Shown here: in pieces, positions 22,109 to 33,273 of the stretch
Layout of the letters: each line of letters opens with the position of its first letter
Numbering within the stretch: position 1 is the first letter of the stretch
Origin: Dipteris shenzhenensis
Lineage: Eukaryota; Polypodiophyta; Polypodiopsida; Gleicheniales
Assembly: GCA_047967505.1 (NCBI GenBank)
Contig: CM106538.1
DNA: 64,000 nucleotides
Strand: one strand, 5' to 3'
Notes under the pieces: generated by a model
Database searches by the model: none
The model's input: only the letters and a program-made list of their open reading frames with translations
Told to the model about the DNA's origin: nothing
Position numbers and translations under genes: made by a program

Positions 22109-25100
22109 GGTATTCTAGATGTAGAACTAGATACATAGAGCAGATGGATTATAATGTGAGACGAAAGATTTCGATTAAACTGAGTTGAAGATTTAAAATA
22201 ACATTCATTTGGCACTGCTACCTTACAAGCAAACACTGCAACAAAGCCCTCTACCACATAGCTACATTGCTTTGTTGTTTTGAAAGAGATTTATAGGGTG
22301 AAAAATGGTGGAACCATTTGCTTTGTCTTGTCGCATAGCCTCTCTTCTAGCAGCTTGTTTTGGGCCTGTGATCTTCACAGCCCTGCACCTGCAAGCTCGA
22401 GGTTAGTGGGGTTGCTACCGGTCTCCTCTACCGATACTAATGCATTTTCTTAGAATGAAGACGATAGTAGCCAGTACACTACAATATGTTTGCATTGAGC
22501 TCTATTGGATAGTATTGCGAAACTAAGACAATAGTAGCCAGTCGATTTGTCCAAGATTGTTTCTATGTATAATATCAACCTACTCAATGGGGAGACTTTG
22601 TAGGATACATTGATGCTCTGCTCTGGCAAAACAGAATGATTGAGAATTGCAGTGGGATTATGTAGAGGTGCCTCTTGTAATTTCCCTTGTTCCTTAATCC
22701 AATCGTGGAATACCTATACACAAAAGTTGCCTCCTGGTGCCTATAGAGGGGACACTGGTGTAGGCATACTCATGTAATATGAGGGTTAAAATCCCTAGGT
22801 CTCATGTACTTTTACTCGTGCGATGCCATGTAGCAGCTTTGGGGCGTACATTGTACTCTCCATAATGTACTTGGTGGGGACGATGTCTTACGAAAGCTTG
22901 TATGTCGGAGACAAAGTCTCATTCCCTACCTCCAGAAAGCTTGCAAAGAGTGCTTAGCACAATAATTCCCAAGTCAGCCATCCATGGCATCACATCATGA
23001 AAATTGGCAGTCTTGCCTCGCTTCACTCACCCTTTAGTCGATATCGTCTGACTGACCTACAGTGACATACATACTATTTTTTTTTGCCCTGATGAGAACA
23101 GTCTGCCACCCAAGACCTCATAATACAAATTTGGAGCTAGCAGTGTCCAAGCCATGAAGCCTAATTTAAGGACCCTCCACTTGTGGGCTTGAGTTTTGCA
23201 TAGAAAATGATCTCCAGTAGAGACATTGAAAGAATCCTACTACGGGAAATTTCCTTAGAAGAGAACCAAAATATCAGAGCCTCTTCTTTGCCTCTGGAAA
23301 GGTTTAGAACCAAAAAGTTCATGAAACTCCTTCACTCTAGCGTCATTATATGGCTCCATTTACAGTGCACGTTAAGTCCTTGGACTCATAAAGCTTCAAA
23401 AAAGGCATGAGCACTTGTCCACTCTTATGGTACGTTTTGGCTGGAAAGCGTACTAGAATTCTATGATCCTTGAAATTCCCCATTTGCAATCCCCTCTAAT
23501 TTCTTGCATGACTTTGGGAAATCCCTTATAACTAACTAGATGGCCCTTATATTCCTTTTTATAGGAATTGAAAACTCCCTTGGACAATCCCTTATTCATA
23601 GGGCTCATGCGTATATATGGATAAGCAAGAACTAAAAATGACTTTGGTGTAATAGATACTATTTCATCAAATGGAGGAAAAGATAGGTTAAGAGTTTTTC
23701 ACATGTTCTACATGATTAAGCTTCTTTAGAGGTCCATCTCATGGATTTCTAAAGCATACATTGCCTAAGTATGGCTATGAGAAAATTTTCTTTAGATGGG
23801 TACTATGGGAGTTCCTAATATATATACTTCAAGAAGTATGACCATTTATTTCAAAAGGTAGTCAAGGTAAAAAATAAGGAGGGAACAATGACAATGTAAG
23901 GCAATGGGTGAACCTTTCCCCATATAGAGTTATAAATATTAGCCCTGCTACCACTTTTAGGGTGAATTTATCAAATTTGAGGTTCTAAAAATTAGCCCAC
24001 CTTTATTTTTGGGCTAATTTATCAAATTTAAAGCTCTAGATATTAGCCCAACACCCTTGGGAAGCCTCTAAATTAGCCCTTGGGCTAAAATTCGCCCCTA
24101 ATTTTTTCCCTAAAGGTAGTCCTTTTTATGTGATAAGACCCAAAGGTAATGGTGTGTTTCTACACCAGCTAGGATGTATCAAAGGAAAATCTTAGTAGAT
24201 GACTATTTATGATTATATGTCATGAGTTAAGCCTAGAGTGGATATATGAATAATGAGAGGAGTCCCTAATAATTGTCGATCCTTTTAACTCCAATGTAGA
24301 TCTTTTACCAAAAGATATAAAGCAAAAAAGGATAGATTACTAATGCTTGATCCTTTTACAATTACTTTTTTATAGTTGAGATTGATGGATTTTAATTTTA
24401 GGTACTATGGACCTCACAAGCTTCTTCCTTGAAATACACTTCAATGGAGCTATCTTTTCATGGCCTCTAGAATTTGTTGCCATGGTTTTGTAATAGTGGC
24501 TACATATTTATTACTTTGAATTTTTGTTGCAGGATGATATTCCCATTGGTGGGAAGATTTGGATAGAATATGAAGCATAATGGATTGATCATGCTGACAT
24601 GCTAGAAGCAAGATAATTTTGTCTCATTATTTCCCTGTATATTTACGTATAATTTAGAAAGTATGACCATTTATTTTGGAAAGTATTTCTTTTAATTTTC
24701 AAAGGAATGGGAACATTATAAGAAGAATATTATTGATTATGATTGCTCTCGGAAGTAGGAAAGTTTTCTTTATTAGAAAGTTTGTGTTAGAGAAATTCCT
24801 AAGTAATTAGGAATGTTCCCTTTGTTAGAAATAAATAAATAAATAAATAATATATATATATATGATCTTGTGATTTGGCAGTGTTAGGAAAATTTCCTTT
24901 GTGAGGAAATATAATTAGGGCCTCTTTGTTCCTTAACTCCTCATACATCTTACTTCTTTGCTTTATGCCATTCTCTATGGGCATTCCTTTAATTCTTGGG
25001 TGGAAAGAAAAGGTTAGTCCCATTGGAATTGGTACTAGAATGTTCTACATTTAGGATGTTATTGGGAAGCCACCTCTATGAAGGAGAGTAAAGAAAAAAC

Positions 25101-25693
25101 AAAAAAATAGCCTTTATGGAAAATGCCTTGGATTATACCATAGTGGATGATGTGCCTTTGAATTAGGCCCTATCTTAAAATAGAGTTGCAATGATTCATA
25201 TCTGGCTTGACTTAGGAGTATTACCTAAGAAGATTAAATGAAGGAACCTTTTTTATTGGATTTTTTATATTTGGGAATTTCTTCAAAATTCACCTTTAAT
25301 TAGTTAAGTTACCCAATTAGCTCACAATTGTTCCAATATGGAAGAGGAACTTGTATGCCCTACTTTTTTATGAAATGAATTATATAAGAAATCGTAAAAC
25401 TTATGAGATAACCAAGTTGATTGGAATTTCTTTTATATTACATGGTCCTTATCACAATAATTAACATATGATGGCATTGTTTCACACCTATGAGGATCGG
25501 GGACTATTTGCTTTGGATATCCTGGAAAGGGCAATTAATAATTATAAATAAGATTTTTCCTTATGGTTGGACATATATTGGTTTTGCCTTTTTATGATAA
25601 ATATTCATTTATCTTTTCATTTGAAATGGGCAGTAGCACAGCACATGGCTGCATCTGGTTCACTTGAACATTTTGTTGGAAATAAAATTTGTC
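22109..25693. other. Long intergenic stretch without a recognised gene
   Basis: No protein-like ORF on either strand. Around 23950-24100 two degenerate copies of a block with TTATCAAATTTGAG and TTAGCCCA occur, related to 13720-13800. The remainder is AT-rich and unremarkable. Confidence 0.4.
24830..24863. repeat. (AAAT)n followed by (AT)n microsatellite
   Basis: ATAAATAAATAAATAAATAA followed by TATATATATATAT. Confidence 0.9.
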
Positions 25694-26464
25694 TCATAGT
25701 GAAGGAATAAAGGAACAAATAATACCTTCATTTGTGGACATAAAAGATTTCATCTTCTCTATCGCATCTTCTATCTCTCTTTTGTCATCCTTTGTCGGTT
25801 GATGCACTACTTTGGGCATATCTTCTTTTCGTAGTCCTCGAGCAACCATATACTTGAGCTCATGCTTTTTACTTTCCAATATGTGAAATCTCATGAAGTT
25901 AGAGAAGCAATTGTATGATGCATGCTTGCCTTCTATCAATCCTTTACCATAAAGTTCATTACACTCATGACACCAAATTCGCACATGGGGCACCCCATTG
26001 AAGTCCTCAGAATGCAACTCAAACTTATCATCCCTTGACACTACCATTTCCTTTAGCTTTGATCTAACTCTATCAGATTCACATTGCCAACATTCAAGAA
26101 TAGTTGGGCTTAGTAATCTACTAGAAAGCTTTGAAGACATGTGCACTTGGGCATCAAGATTTATGTCATCAACTAGTTGAGTGCAATGTCTTTTACATGG
26201 ATAAGGAGTTTCCTCTATGCGGCATAGACTTCTCTTGATGTGCACTAAGAGTTGATCATTGATTGTCCATCGTTCCTCTTGCCGTTTGGTTATTATATAT
26301 TCGTCCTCAACAAACTCAAAGGGTTCCAATAGAAGCTCATCACCTTCAATTTGTTCACGAACATGAGAGAATGTGGGATGACCTGTGTCTCTTGTCACCC
26401 TAACAACACCTAATTCCTCCTTATTATCATAGTCAATCACTTGAATCCTGAAAAAAGATGCCAT
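25694..26464 (-). CDS. Unrecognised protein with putative zinc-binding motif, first exon(s) only
   Basis: The ATG at 26464 opens 256 codons of well-formed protein: an acidic N-terminal ~70 residues (MASFFRIQVIDYDNKEELGV) and, around residues 165-205, C-x2-C (WCHECNELYGKG) followed by a Cys and HILESKKH, a C2-H2-like arrangement recalling TTF/BED-type fingers. The true exon probably ends before the stop: AACGAAG-like sequence followed by GTATTA near 25728 is a possible donor. No continuation was found downstream, so this is either truncated or its remaining exons are unrecognised. Kinase-like sequence lies just upstream on the same strand, which may reflect a broken tandem copy. Function unknown. 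Confidence 0.5.
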   Translation of the reverse strand: MASFFRIQVIDYDNKEELGVVRVTRDTGHPTFSHVREQIEGDELLLEPFEFVEDEYIITKRQEERWTINDQLLVHIKRSLCRIEETPYPCKRHCTQLVDDINLDAQVHMSSKLSSRLLSPTILECWQCESDRVRSKLKEMVVSRDDKFELHSEDFNGVPHVRIWCHECNELYGKGLIEGKHASYNCFSNFMRFHILESKKHELKYMVARGLRKEDMPKVVHQPTKDDKREIEDAIEKMKSFMSTNEGIICSFIPSL

Positions 26465-26955
26465 GATAGGAGACCGATGTACTTCAAAATAAAATGAGAA
26501 CCTTAATTATAACCCCCCTCCACCTGTGTGTGCATGACCTGCAAAATTTAGATTGCCAATTTGTGCATACTGGTGAGTTTAAATTTAATCATTATAATAA
26601 AAATTTGTATGCATGACTCATGGGTTTGAGTTTAACCATAATAAACACAAACTCTTCCCAAATTAATACACAATTCTAATACACAAATATCAAATTTTGA
26701 AAAAAAAAAAATACATTCTAAGACACTTTACACTTTATTAAATTCAAATACTATAAACACATATACTAGTATTCAAAATGCAAGAAGTTACAGCACGAAG
26801 ATAAAAATTTGAGAATTTAAAAAATATATATATTATAGTACTTTATTAAATTCAAATAGTATAGATGCATATACTAGTATTCAAAATGCATTGAAAGAGT
26901 AACATTATAGTTTATAAACATAATTGTCCAAGAGTAGCTTTATAATAAAATCGGA
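26465..26955. other. AT-rich spacer with a ~100-bp direct repeat
   Basis: CTTTATTAAATTCAAATA followed by ATATACTAGTATTCAAAATGCA occurs near 26732 and again near 26842. No coding sequence recognised. Confidence 0.6.
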
Positions 26956-27881
26956 TTAATAAAACTGAGGCACCATCTCAACTGCAGGCCGCAAACATGC
27001 ATGGGGTTGAGTGTTAAATCTTGCTAGTCGATTATTCATCTCGGCCAGTGTCATTCTATTTTGTTTTTCCACAAACATATAGTTAGTTGCATTGAAATAA
27101 ATCTGCCGCAACTTGCCACTCCATGCTGACTGTTTTGTGTAATCCTCTTTGAAGTAGTATTCCTTACACTCCTTATAAAAATTAATAACCTCTTTAATCA
27201 TGTATCCCATGGCAAACACATCTGATTCTTTACTGTAAGAATTGGTGTTCTCAGGGTCGATTATTTCTGGAGCTTGCCAAGGCCGGAGTCGATTTTGTCT
27301 TATTGCTGTACTCTTCTTGATCTTATAAGTCACATCATCCATATCTGGAGTACGCTTCACAAAATTAACAGCTTCTCTTGAAATATATTCAGAATTCCAG
27401 CATCAACATCCCCTAATTGCCGTTGGATACCTTCATGGAGGGCTTTTCTCCCATAGTTTTGTGAGTATGATGCCCACTTGTGCTGTTTTGAAGCGGCATG
27501 ACATCGTATCGCACCAAGCTGAATATTCACCGATCCAATAGTGCCAAATTCACTGCGACATTTTCTCATTTTTTGGCATGTTGTACAAAAAATATGCCCA
27601 AGCTTTTTGTCAAAGAATGCCCATTCAAAAGAAATAGCCCAAGAATCATTCCAAGCCAAATAAGCATTTTTAATTCTTAAGACATCATTTTCTTCAACCG
27701 GTCCTGGTATCTCTTCTAGATTTGAGTCACATGTCACATGAGATGATGATGCTACATTAGACAAGGATTTTCTCACACTCTTTCTTTTCACGGGAGGGAT
27801 CAATCTGGTCATTCCAGGAAAAGAAAAAAGAGTTGTTTGTCTTTGAGTCATGGTTGGGTGTAAATCTGTAAAATATTGCAA
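26956..27881 (-). pseudogene. Zinc-finger protein joined to a protein-kinase C-lobe fragment
   Basis: The upstream frame (27881-27357) contains HIFCTTCQKMRKCR and, 26 residues on, CHAASKQHKWA, a C-x2-C...H-x5-H finger of TTF/BED style. A second frame entered near 27400 reads LRPWQAPEIID and SYSKESDVFAMGYMI, matching kinase subdomains VIII (APE) and IX (D-V-F-x-x-G), then a subdomain XI-like RMTLAEMNNRLARF before its stop at 26956. The N-lobe, the HRD loop and DFG are absent, so no kinase activity is expected. The two frames overlap by 4 nt. This could be two exons, a frameshift or a chimera; a pseudogene is the simplest reading. Confidence 0.5.
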
Positions 27882-28660
27882 TGCAATGACTACTTAGATG
27901 CTTGCAAAATTCGGGTCAAACAACAAGCAGTTGAAAGTTGAATCAATAATTCTACATTTACTATTTAGCATAAAGTTCATGCAGGTCAAAGAATAGATTC
28001 AAGCTCTCAAAAAAAAACAAATGCAGCAATCAGGTTGCAATCATATGAGGTAAAAAGGAAGCAAAGATGGCCTAAGAAAAAAACAGACCTGATACTGAGG
28101 AAAAAAACATCATAATAAGTACAAAAAACTTGCCCGGCACTTGACTAGAACTCCGGCTGAAGCTTTATGAGAAAGAAGGAGCTGCCCCAAAGCAACCGTC
28201 ACTGCACAAACGAAAGACAACACATAAGAAACCCCCTTTTAGAGAAACCAGAAGAAAGTAGTTGGAAGAATTTGTAGTACCTGTATATCCAATAATGCAA
28301 AAACAGCATTACAAAGCTAAAGTATAGCAAATACATGTTTTATTAGATGTCTTGGCAGCCTGCTAATAACTTGGCAACGTTTAAATAACAACCCAGTGCT
28401 TATGATATTACATAACCACAGAACTCCGATCGTATTAGCCTTGAATTGCTTCTCAGTTTAAGTAAACCGAGAAGAACACTTTAGAAAGCAAACCCACCAC
28501 CTGACGAGAAATTATTCTCCAAATGCTCCTCAACAGAAATACAAATAAAAGAAAAGAAGTTAAAGACCACACTCAGCTGAAAAAGCTCTGCAGCTGCAGT
28601 AGAGCCAAAAAAGCCCATCAAATGGCATGGATCACTTCCTGTTGAGTTTTGAGTCTTTGT
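27882..28660. other. Intergenic, no gene seen
   Basis: AT-rich with scattered A runs. Nothing with protein-like composition was found. Confidence 0.35.
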
Positions 28661-29000
28661 CAGGTTCGTGCTGACATGGTAGCTGGAGCATTTTGATGAC
28701 ATGGCATTGCAGTGTCAATCGATGATGTGGTAGAGGTGTGGTAGTCAGAGATGTTGATGTGGCAATCTATCACAATGATGTGGCATACAGGGCCGCTAAC
28801 ATGGTAGCAAGCTGATGTGGCATTCGTGCCACATGGTAGATAAGGCACATTGCTGATGTGGTAGCTGGGGCCAAGTGCTGACATGGCAGTACTCCAGGTC
28901 AGTGGACATGGCCAAAGGGGATAAGGATGCCTTCATGGCCAATGCTTATGTGGTAGCAAGACTACCGTGATGACGTGGGTGGATGATCTGCCATGTGGCA
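28661..29000. repeat. Cluster of short TGATGTGG(C/T)A motifs
   Basis: GATGTGGCA, GATGTGGTAG, TGACATGGCA and related variants occur about a dozen times at irregular 15-40-bp spacing. One instance is TGACGTGG (about 28971), an ACGT-core motif bound by bZIP factors in plants. Confidence 0.6.
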
Positions 29001-31130
29001 GATAAGGTATCCACTGTGTCTCGACCAATCGCGCGACCTACATCTGGAGACGAGCTCGTTTGTGAGCTGAGAGGTAGCTATAGAGAGTCATAGGAGGCTG
29101 GTCATCGTTGGAGACGGTGGCTTCTAGGAGTAACTTGACTGCATGGAGGAGCCGTTGTGTGGTGTTGGGCCATCGTGATGGCTGTTGAAGCTCATTCGTT
29201 GGTCATTGACTAGGGAGGTGCTTTGGAGCTCGATAGAGCTCATAGTCATGTCATGATGGCTATTGAAGATGGACTAGAGGAGGCACTTTGGAGCTTAACG
29301 AAGCTCACAGCCGTGTCGGCCACCATTGTAGAGGCCCATGGCCTAGGCGTTGTTGGTGCCCATGGTCTGTCACATCACTGCGGTACTCTGGCGTTTGTCA
29401 TAGATGCATGTCGAGGAGGTGTTAACGTTGAGATGGAGCTTCACAGGACAGCCAACTGGGACTAGCGTCGATGGACAAAACACAAACACAGCCAACGGGG
29501 ACTAGCGGAATCGAGCGATGCTCCTTCACAACACCCAGTCGATGGACAAAACACAAACATAGCCAACGGGTTGCAGCGCCAACCTGTACCTTGTGTAGAT
29601 CTCTGTAGCAATCAAACTCCATCGATGACCTCCACGGGCTCCTGCCAGCGATTGCTGCAAGTCCTGAGCCTCATGCGTAGGCAGCTGCCCTTACCCTGAC
29701 TTGGGCGCAGTCCGTGTAGTAGTGCTCACGGACCTTCATCGACTAGTCTACTGCATTAAGCTTGACGCAGTAGACTCAAGGCACTCCTCCTTAGACTGCA
29801 AGAATTGGGCTTTGAGAAAGGGTGGGGAGATACGGCAGAAGTTCTATCCAAAGGGGGGCACCAAGGGAGGTGAACCATGAGCTCGAGTGAGGAGAGGAGA
29901 ATATATGGGCACCCAGTAATGCTGGATGAGAGCAGAGACTGTGAAGGGGAGGTTGTAGGAGCTACAAAACACAAGAGAGAGAGAGGGGTTGGCAGGGAGG
30001 GGGGGTTGAGCAGGGAAGCAAAAGAGGGAGGAGGAGGTGCTGAATTGGGGCAAATTGTACACTAATGAAAGAAGAGGAGACTAAGCCAAACGTGGCAATG
30101 CCTTATAGGTTAGAAGTCTTGATCCTCCTCCACAAACCATAATTCATTCAACTAAAACCCATATATCTAAAGCTATATAAATTTTACGTTTTTATATATG
30201 AAAACATGCACATTTAAAAAACCTCCATTTATATTCTAGTCGACTAAAAAACAGGCATGTTTTATGAATGAAAAGCCATAAAATTTGCATTTTTAATCTT
30301 CCAAGTGTAATACCTATGAAACACTTACAAGAACAATTTCCATAAACCTGCAAATAGAAAAAAGTAAGGTGAAACCTAAAACTTTGTAGTTTCATTGTAA
30401 GGCTTTGCAAGTTTTTGGGGAACACTGCAATGGATGCTAGGGCCTAGCCAAAGAAATGAAACTTCGTGATCGATGATGCCAAATAGATTCTGAACACAAG
30501 AGTCACATTATCATTGGTGTAGAGATAATAGAGGGAAGAGGATGGAGATGCAGTAGGCATTTAGCAAATATAGATTCCAACCCATAAGATCCATAGCTTG
30601 TAATGGGTGGAATCCATAGTTTCCACGCACACTAAATATTTGTGAAAATTATTTTTCCCTTTCATAGGCATATAACCATGTTGGATGCCCTTTGGCCTCC
30701 TTTGCCCCACTCTCTCCTAGTCCTCCTAGCAACACCTTGTGCCTCCCCTTGCCTTGTGGAAATAGTAGCCCTCTTGGCGAGCATTTTCTCTTTGCCTTAC
30801 ACTGACCTCTGCTCATCCATTGCTTCAACTCGCCTAGCCATGTGGTTGCCCTCCTATCCACCAAGACTCCTAGCTATGGTGAAAGGGAGGTGGCTCAACA
30901 GGTTTCCTTGTGCCCCCCTCAACCCTGTGTACATTAGGTTAGCTACTTCTTGTTAAATTATGCTAGGTTTCATTATTACTGTACATTGTGTTAATCGGAT
31001 GTATGACTATAATATAACTGCATTTAGGACCTATGCTCCAACGCCATGCTAACACCTATGTACAACCACATCCATGACAACTTGGGGAAATTTTAGCATT
31101 GTCCTTCTAATAACTAATCCACCACTAGAT
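29001..31130. other. Region without a recognised gene, with small tandem duplications
   Basis: GTCGATGGACAAAACACAAACA followed by AGCCAAC occurs at 29466 and 29541. Several ORFs of 60-104 codons exist on both strands (for example 29223-29465 and 30642-30956), but none shows a domain or convincing composition, so none is called. Confidence 0.4.
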
Positions 31131-31230
31131 GCCGCAAACAACAAGATGCCATTTCTAGGCATTTTTAGGCATTGTGTAGCATATGCTGCAAACAACAAGA
31201 TGACATTTCTAGGCATTGTATAGCGTATAT
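31131..31230. repeat. Short tandem duplication (GCAAACAACAAGATG... TTTCTAGGCATT)
   Basis: The block GCAAACAACAAGATG(C/A)CATTTCTAGGCATT occurs twice, about 53 bp apart. Confidence 0.85.
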
Positions 31231-31887
31231 AATACCTCAAGAAAAGATACGGTCTAAAGAAGCTAGAAAGGGTCTTCTTTAATCTTTAAAGATACCATAC
31301 ATAAGAGCCTTCTTTAGCTCTCAATGTAGCAGACACAAGGGCTTATGTTCTCCTAACCTAGAAATAGCTTTATTCTTTCATTTACTTTGAATTCATCATT
31401 TTTACCATATTCTAGTTCAAACTGTCACTGGTAGTGATGCTCATGGTACTTGTTGATCTACAACTCTAGGCACAAGTGCATAAAAAACCCTCAAGCATAA
31501 TGGGATTCTCACTCAATGACAAATTCTCATTTTGCTTTTGATCCCTTGTTGCTATATGGATCCTATATTTTTCCAAGTGGGAGAATCCTTTTGAATAGGG
31601 CTATCTAAAAATAAATACCTTACTTCTTTACTCTCATAGGTTTTATCCAATGGATTTAATTATAGGAGTGGCTCTTCACTATCTATCTTTTTTTAAATAA
31701 TAGATCAATTGTTTGAGAGCCAGAAGGATATTTACAAAGGCAGTGCTAAATAGACTGAGTAGAACTTAAGAAAATCAAGTATAAGAGGCATAAACTTCAA
31801 AATACTCCTCCACCATTGATTCAATGCAATCCCTCTGTGGATAGAAAGAAAAAAAAAGAGAATGACAAGATTTAAAAACTTCAAAAA

Positions 31888-32135
31888 ATAAATTCAAGCA
31901 TTCTAATCTCATCCTAATGAAAAGGCCAAAAAAGAGCAATAAAGAGAGAAAATTATAGCATCATAATCTCATCCTAATGCAAAGGCCAAAAAGAGCAATA
32001 AACTTGCAATAAAGAGAGAAAAGGTTTTTATAATTCTCTAGAATTCAAGAAAGCATAGTATCCTTATCTCATCCTAATGCAAAGGCCAAAAAGAGCAATA
32101 AAGAGAGAAAAGATTTTTAGAATTCTCTAGAATTC
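31888..32135. repeat. Tandem repeat with TCTCATCCTAATGCAAAGGCC unit
   Basis: Three copies of ATCTCATCCTAATG(C/A)AAAGGCC followed by AAAAAGAGCAATAAA begin near 31908, 31967 and 32066. The last two carry AATTCTCTAGAATTCAAGAAA afterwards. Confidence 0.85.
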
Positions 32136-32249
32136 AAGAAAATGCAAGAGGAGCGCTTACTCATTTCAAAAGGAAAATGCCAGTACTAGCATTTCAAAAT
32201 GTCCCATGACATAAGCCACTCTACGCAAATATCCATGTCACATGTTGCA

Positions 32250-32412
32250 AGCTTCTAGATAATTTTTAATATAAAATGCCCTTCTGTATATTAACCTTTG
32301 GGTATTAAATTACTTCCTTATGTATATATAATTCTGTAAGTAATTGAATTAATAAAAACCCATCTGTTGAACTCACGTGATAGGGTTACATATGACAAGT
32401 GACCCCCCTGAG
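32250..32412. mobile_element. Partial copy of the hAT-like MITE found at 62.3 kb
   Basis: The last ~50 bp (CTGTTGAACTCACGTGATAG, GGTTACATATGA, then GTGACCCCCCTGAG) match the end of the 62299-62545 element, with one change in the 14-bp terminal repeat. The match weakens leftward (CTTATGTATAT, TTCTGTA) and the opposite terminus was not found, so this copy is truncated or rearranged. It terminates the gypsy reading frame. Confidence 0.65.
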
Positions 32413-33273
32413 CTCCTTCCACCTCACCCTCTGAGCTGGACTCCTCGGAGCTACACCCTGTCTCTTCTTCTTCATCGGTTAAGTCAGAGCTCGAACTCTC
32501 TGATGTTGAAGACTCCTCCTTGACAACTTCCTTTTTGCAGCTTCTGATGTTGTACCGCACCTTCTTATCATTTCCCTGCAAAATTAATTCTCTAGTATCC
32601 CACTTTTGAATAGCCTTCACCGTGCGTAACCAATGCCTTCCCAAAATCAATGGATCGGCACGTGCATCTGGCTTGGTAGGGATCACCTGAAAAGTAGTCG
32701 GCACAGAAATTCCACATACATCCACTTCTAGATTCTTCACAACTCCCAAGGTCTTAACCCTAGTGTTGTCAGCCAATTTGATGCGATAAGGAGAGGTAGT
32801 ATTAGAGTATTTTAATTTAGTATCTATCATGGTCTTCTCACTCATGACATTAATCGATGCACCTCCATCAATGTACACAGCTGAAATCACTTGACCATCA
32901 ATGATCACATCAACCACAGGTCCATCATCACCAACATCTATATCTACCTTTTTAACAACATGACACTTTTCTTCTTTTTCTTCTTTGACACTCTTGTGCT
33001 TGCTAGCTTTCCCCATTCTTTCCGTAGTTTTGGAGACAAAGCAAGTAATTGACCAAAGGTGATATGAGCTTCCTTTTCTTTAAGGTTGGACAACAAGTCA
33101 TAGCTTCTAATGCCTTGTCCTAAAGGAAAGTCTGACTGGCTAATTATCCTTCTACATGCCCTCTTTTTCTTAATACAGCGTTCCTCTTCTTGATGTTCCT
33201 CCTCTACTTCCTCCTTGCTTTCTTCTTCTTCTTTTGCTTTACCACGCCCCCATTTAGCCATCATTACCTCCAA
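32413..33273 (-). pseudogene. Ty3/gypsy gag-protease fragment
   Basis: The frame from 33273 has a Lys/Glu-rich segment and ITFGQLLALSPKLRKEW. A second frame from about 33016 carries an aspartic-protease core: VYIDGGASINVM (D-G-G-A in the catalytic-loop position, typical of the D-G-G-S/A variants of Tat/Athila-related elements) and DPLILGRHWL. A Ser/Glu-rich acidic tail follows and is cut by the MITE remnant at 32412. The two frames overlap by ~70 nt, which indicates a frameshift. The same two landmarks appear in the 59-64 kb gypsy element (NITFAQLLGLCPKLKREW and YVDGGAQISV), so both belong to related lineages. RT and integrase are absent here. Confidence 0.75.

Noticed and set aside
29223-29465. 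80-codon plus-strand ORF with GLGVVGAHGL
   Set aside because: Internal duplication and no recognisable homology. Support is too weak to call a gene.
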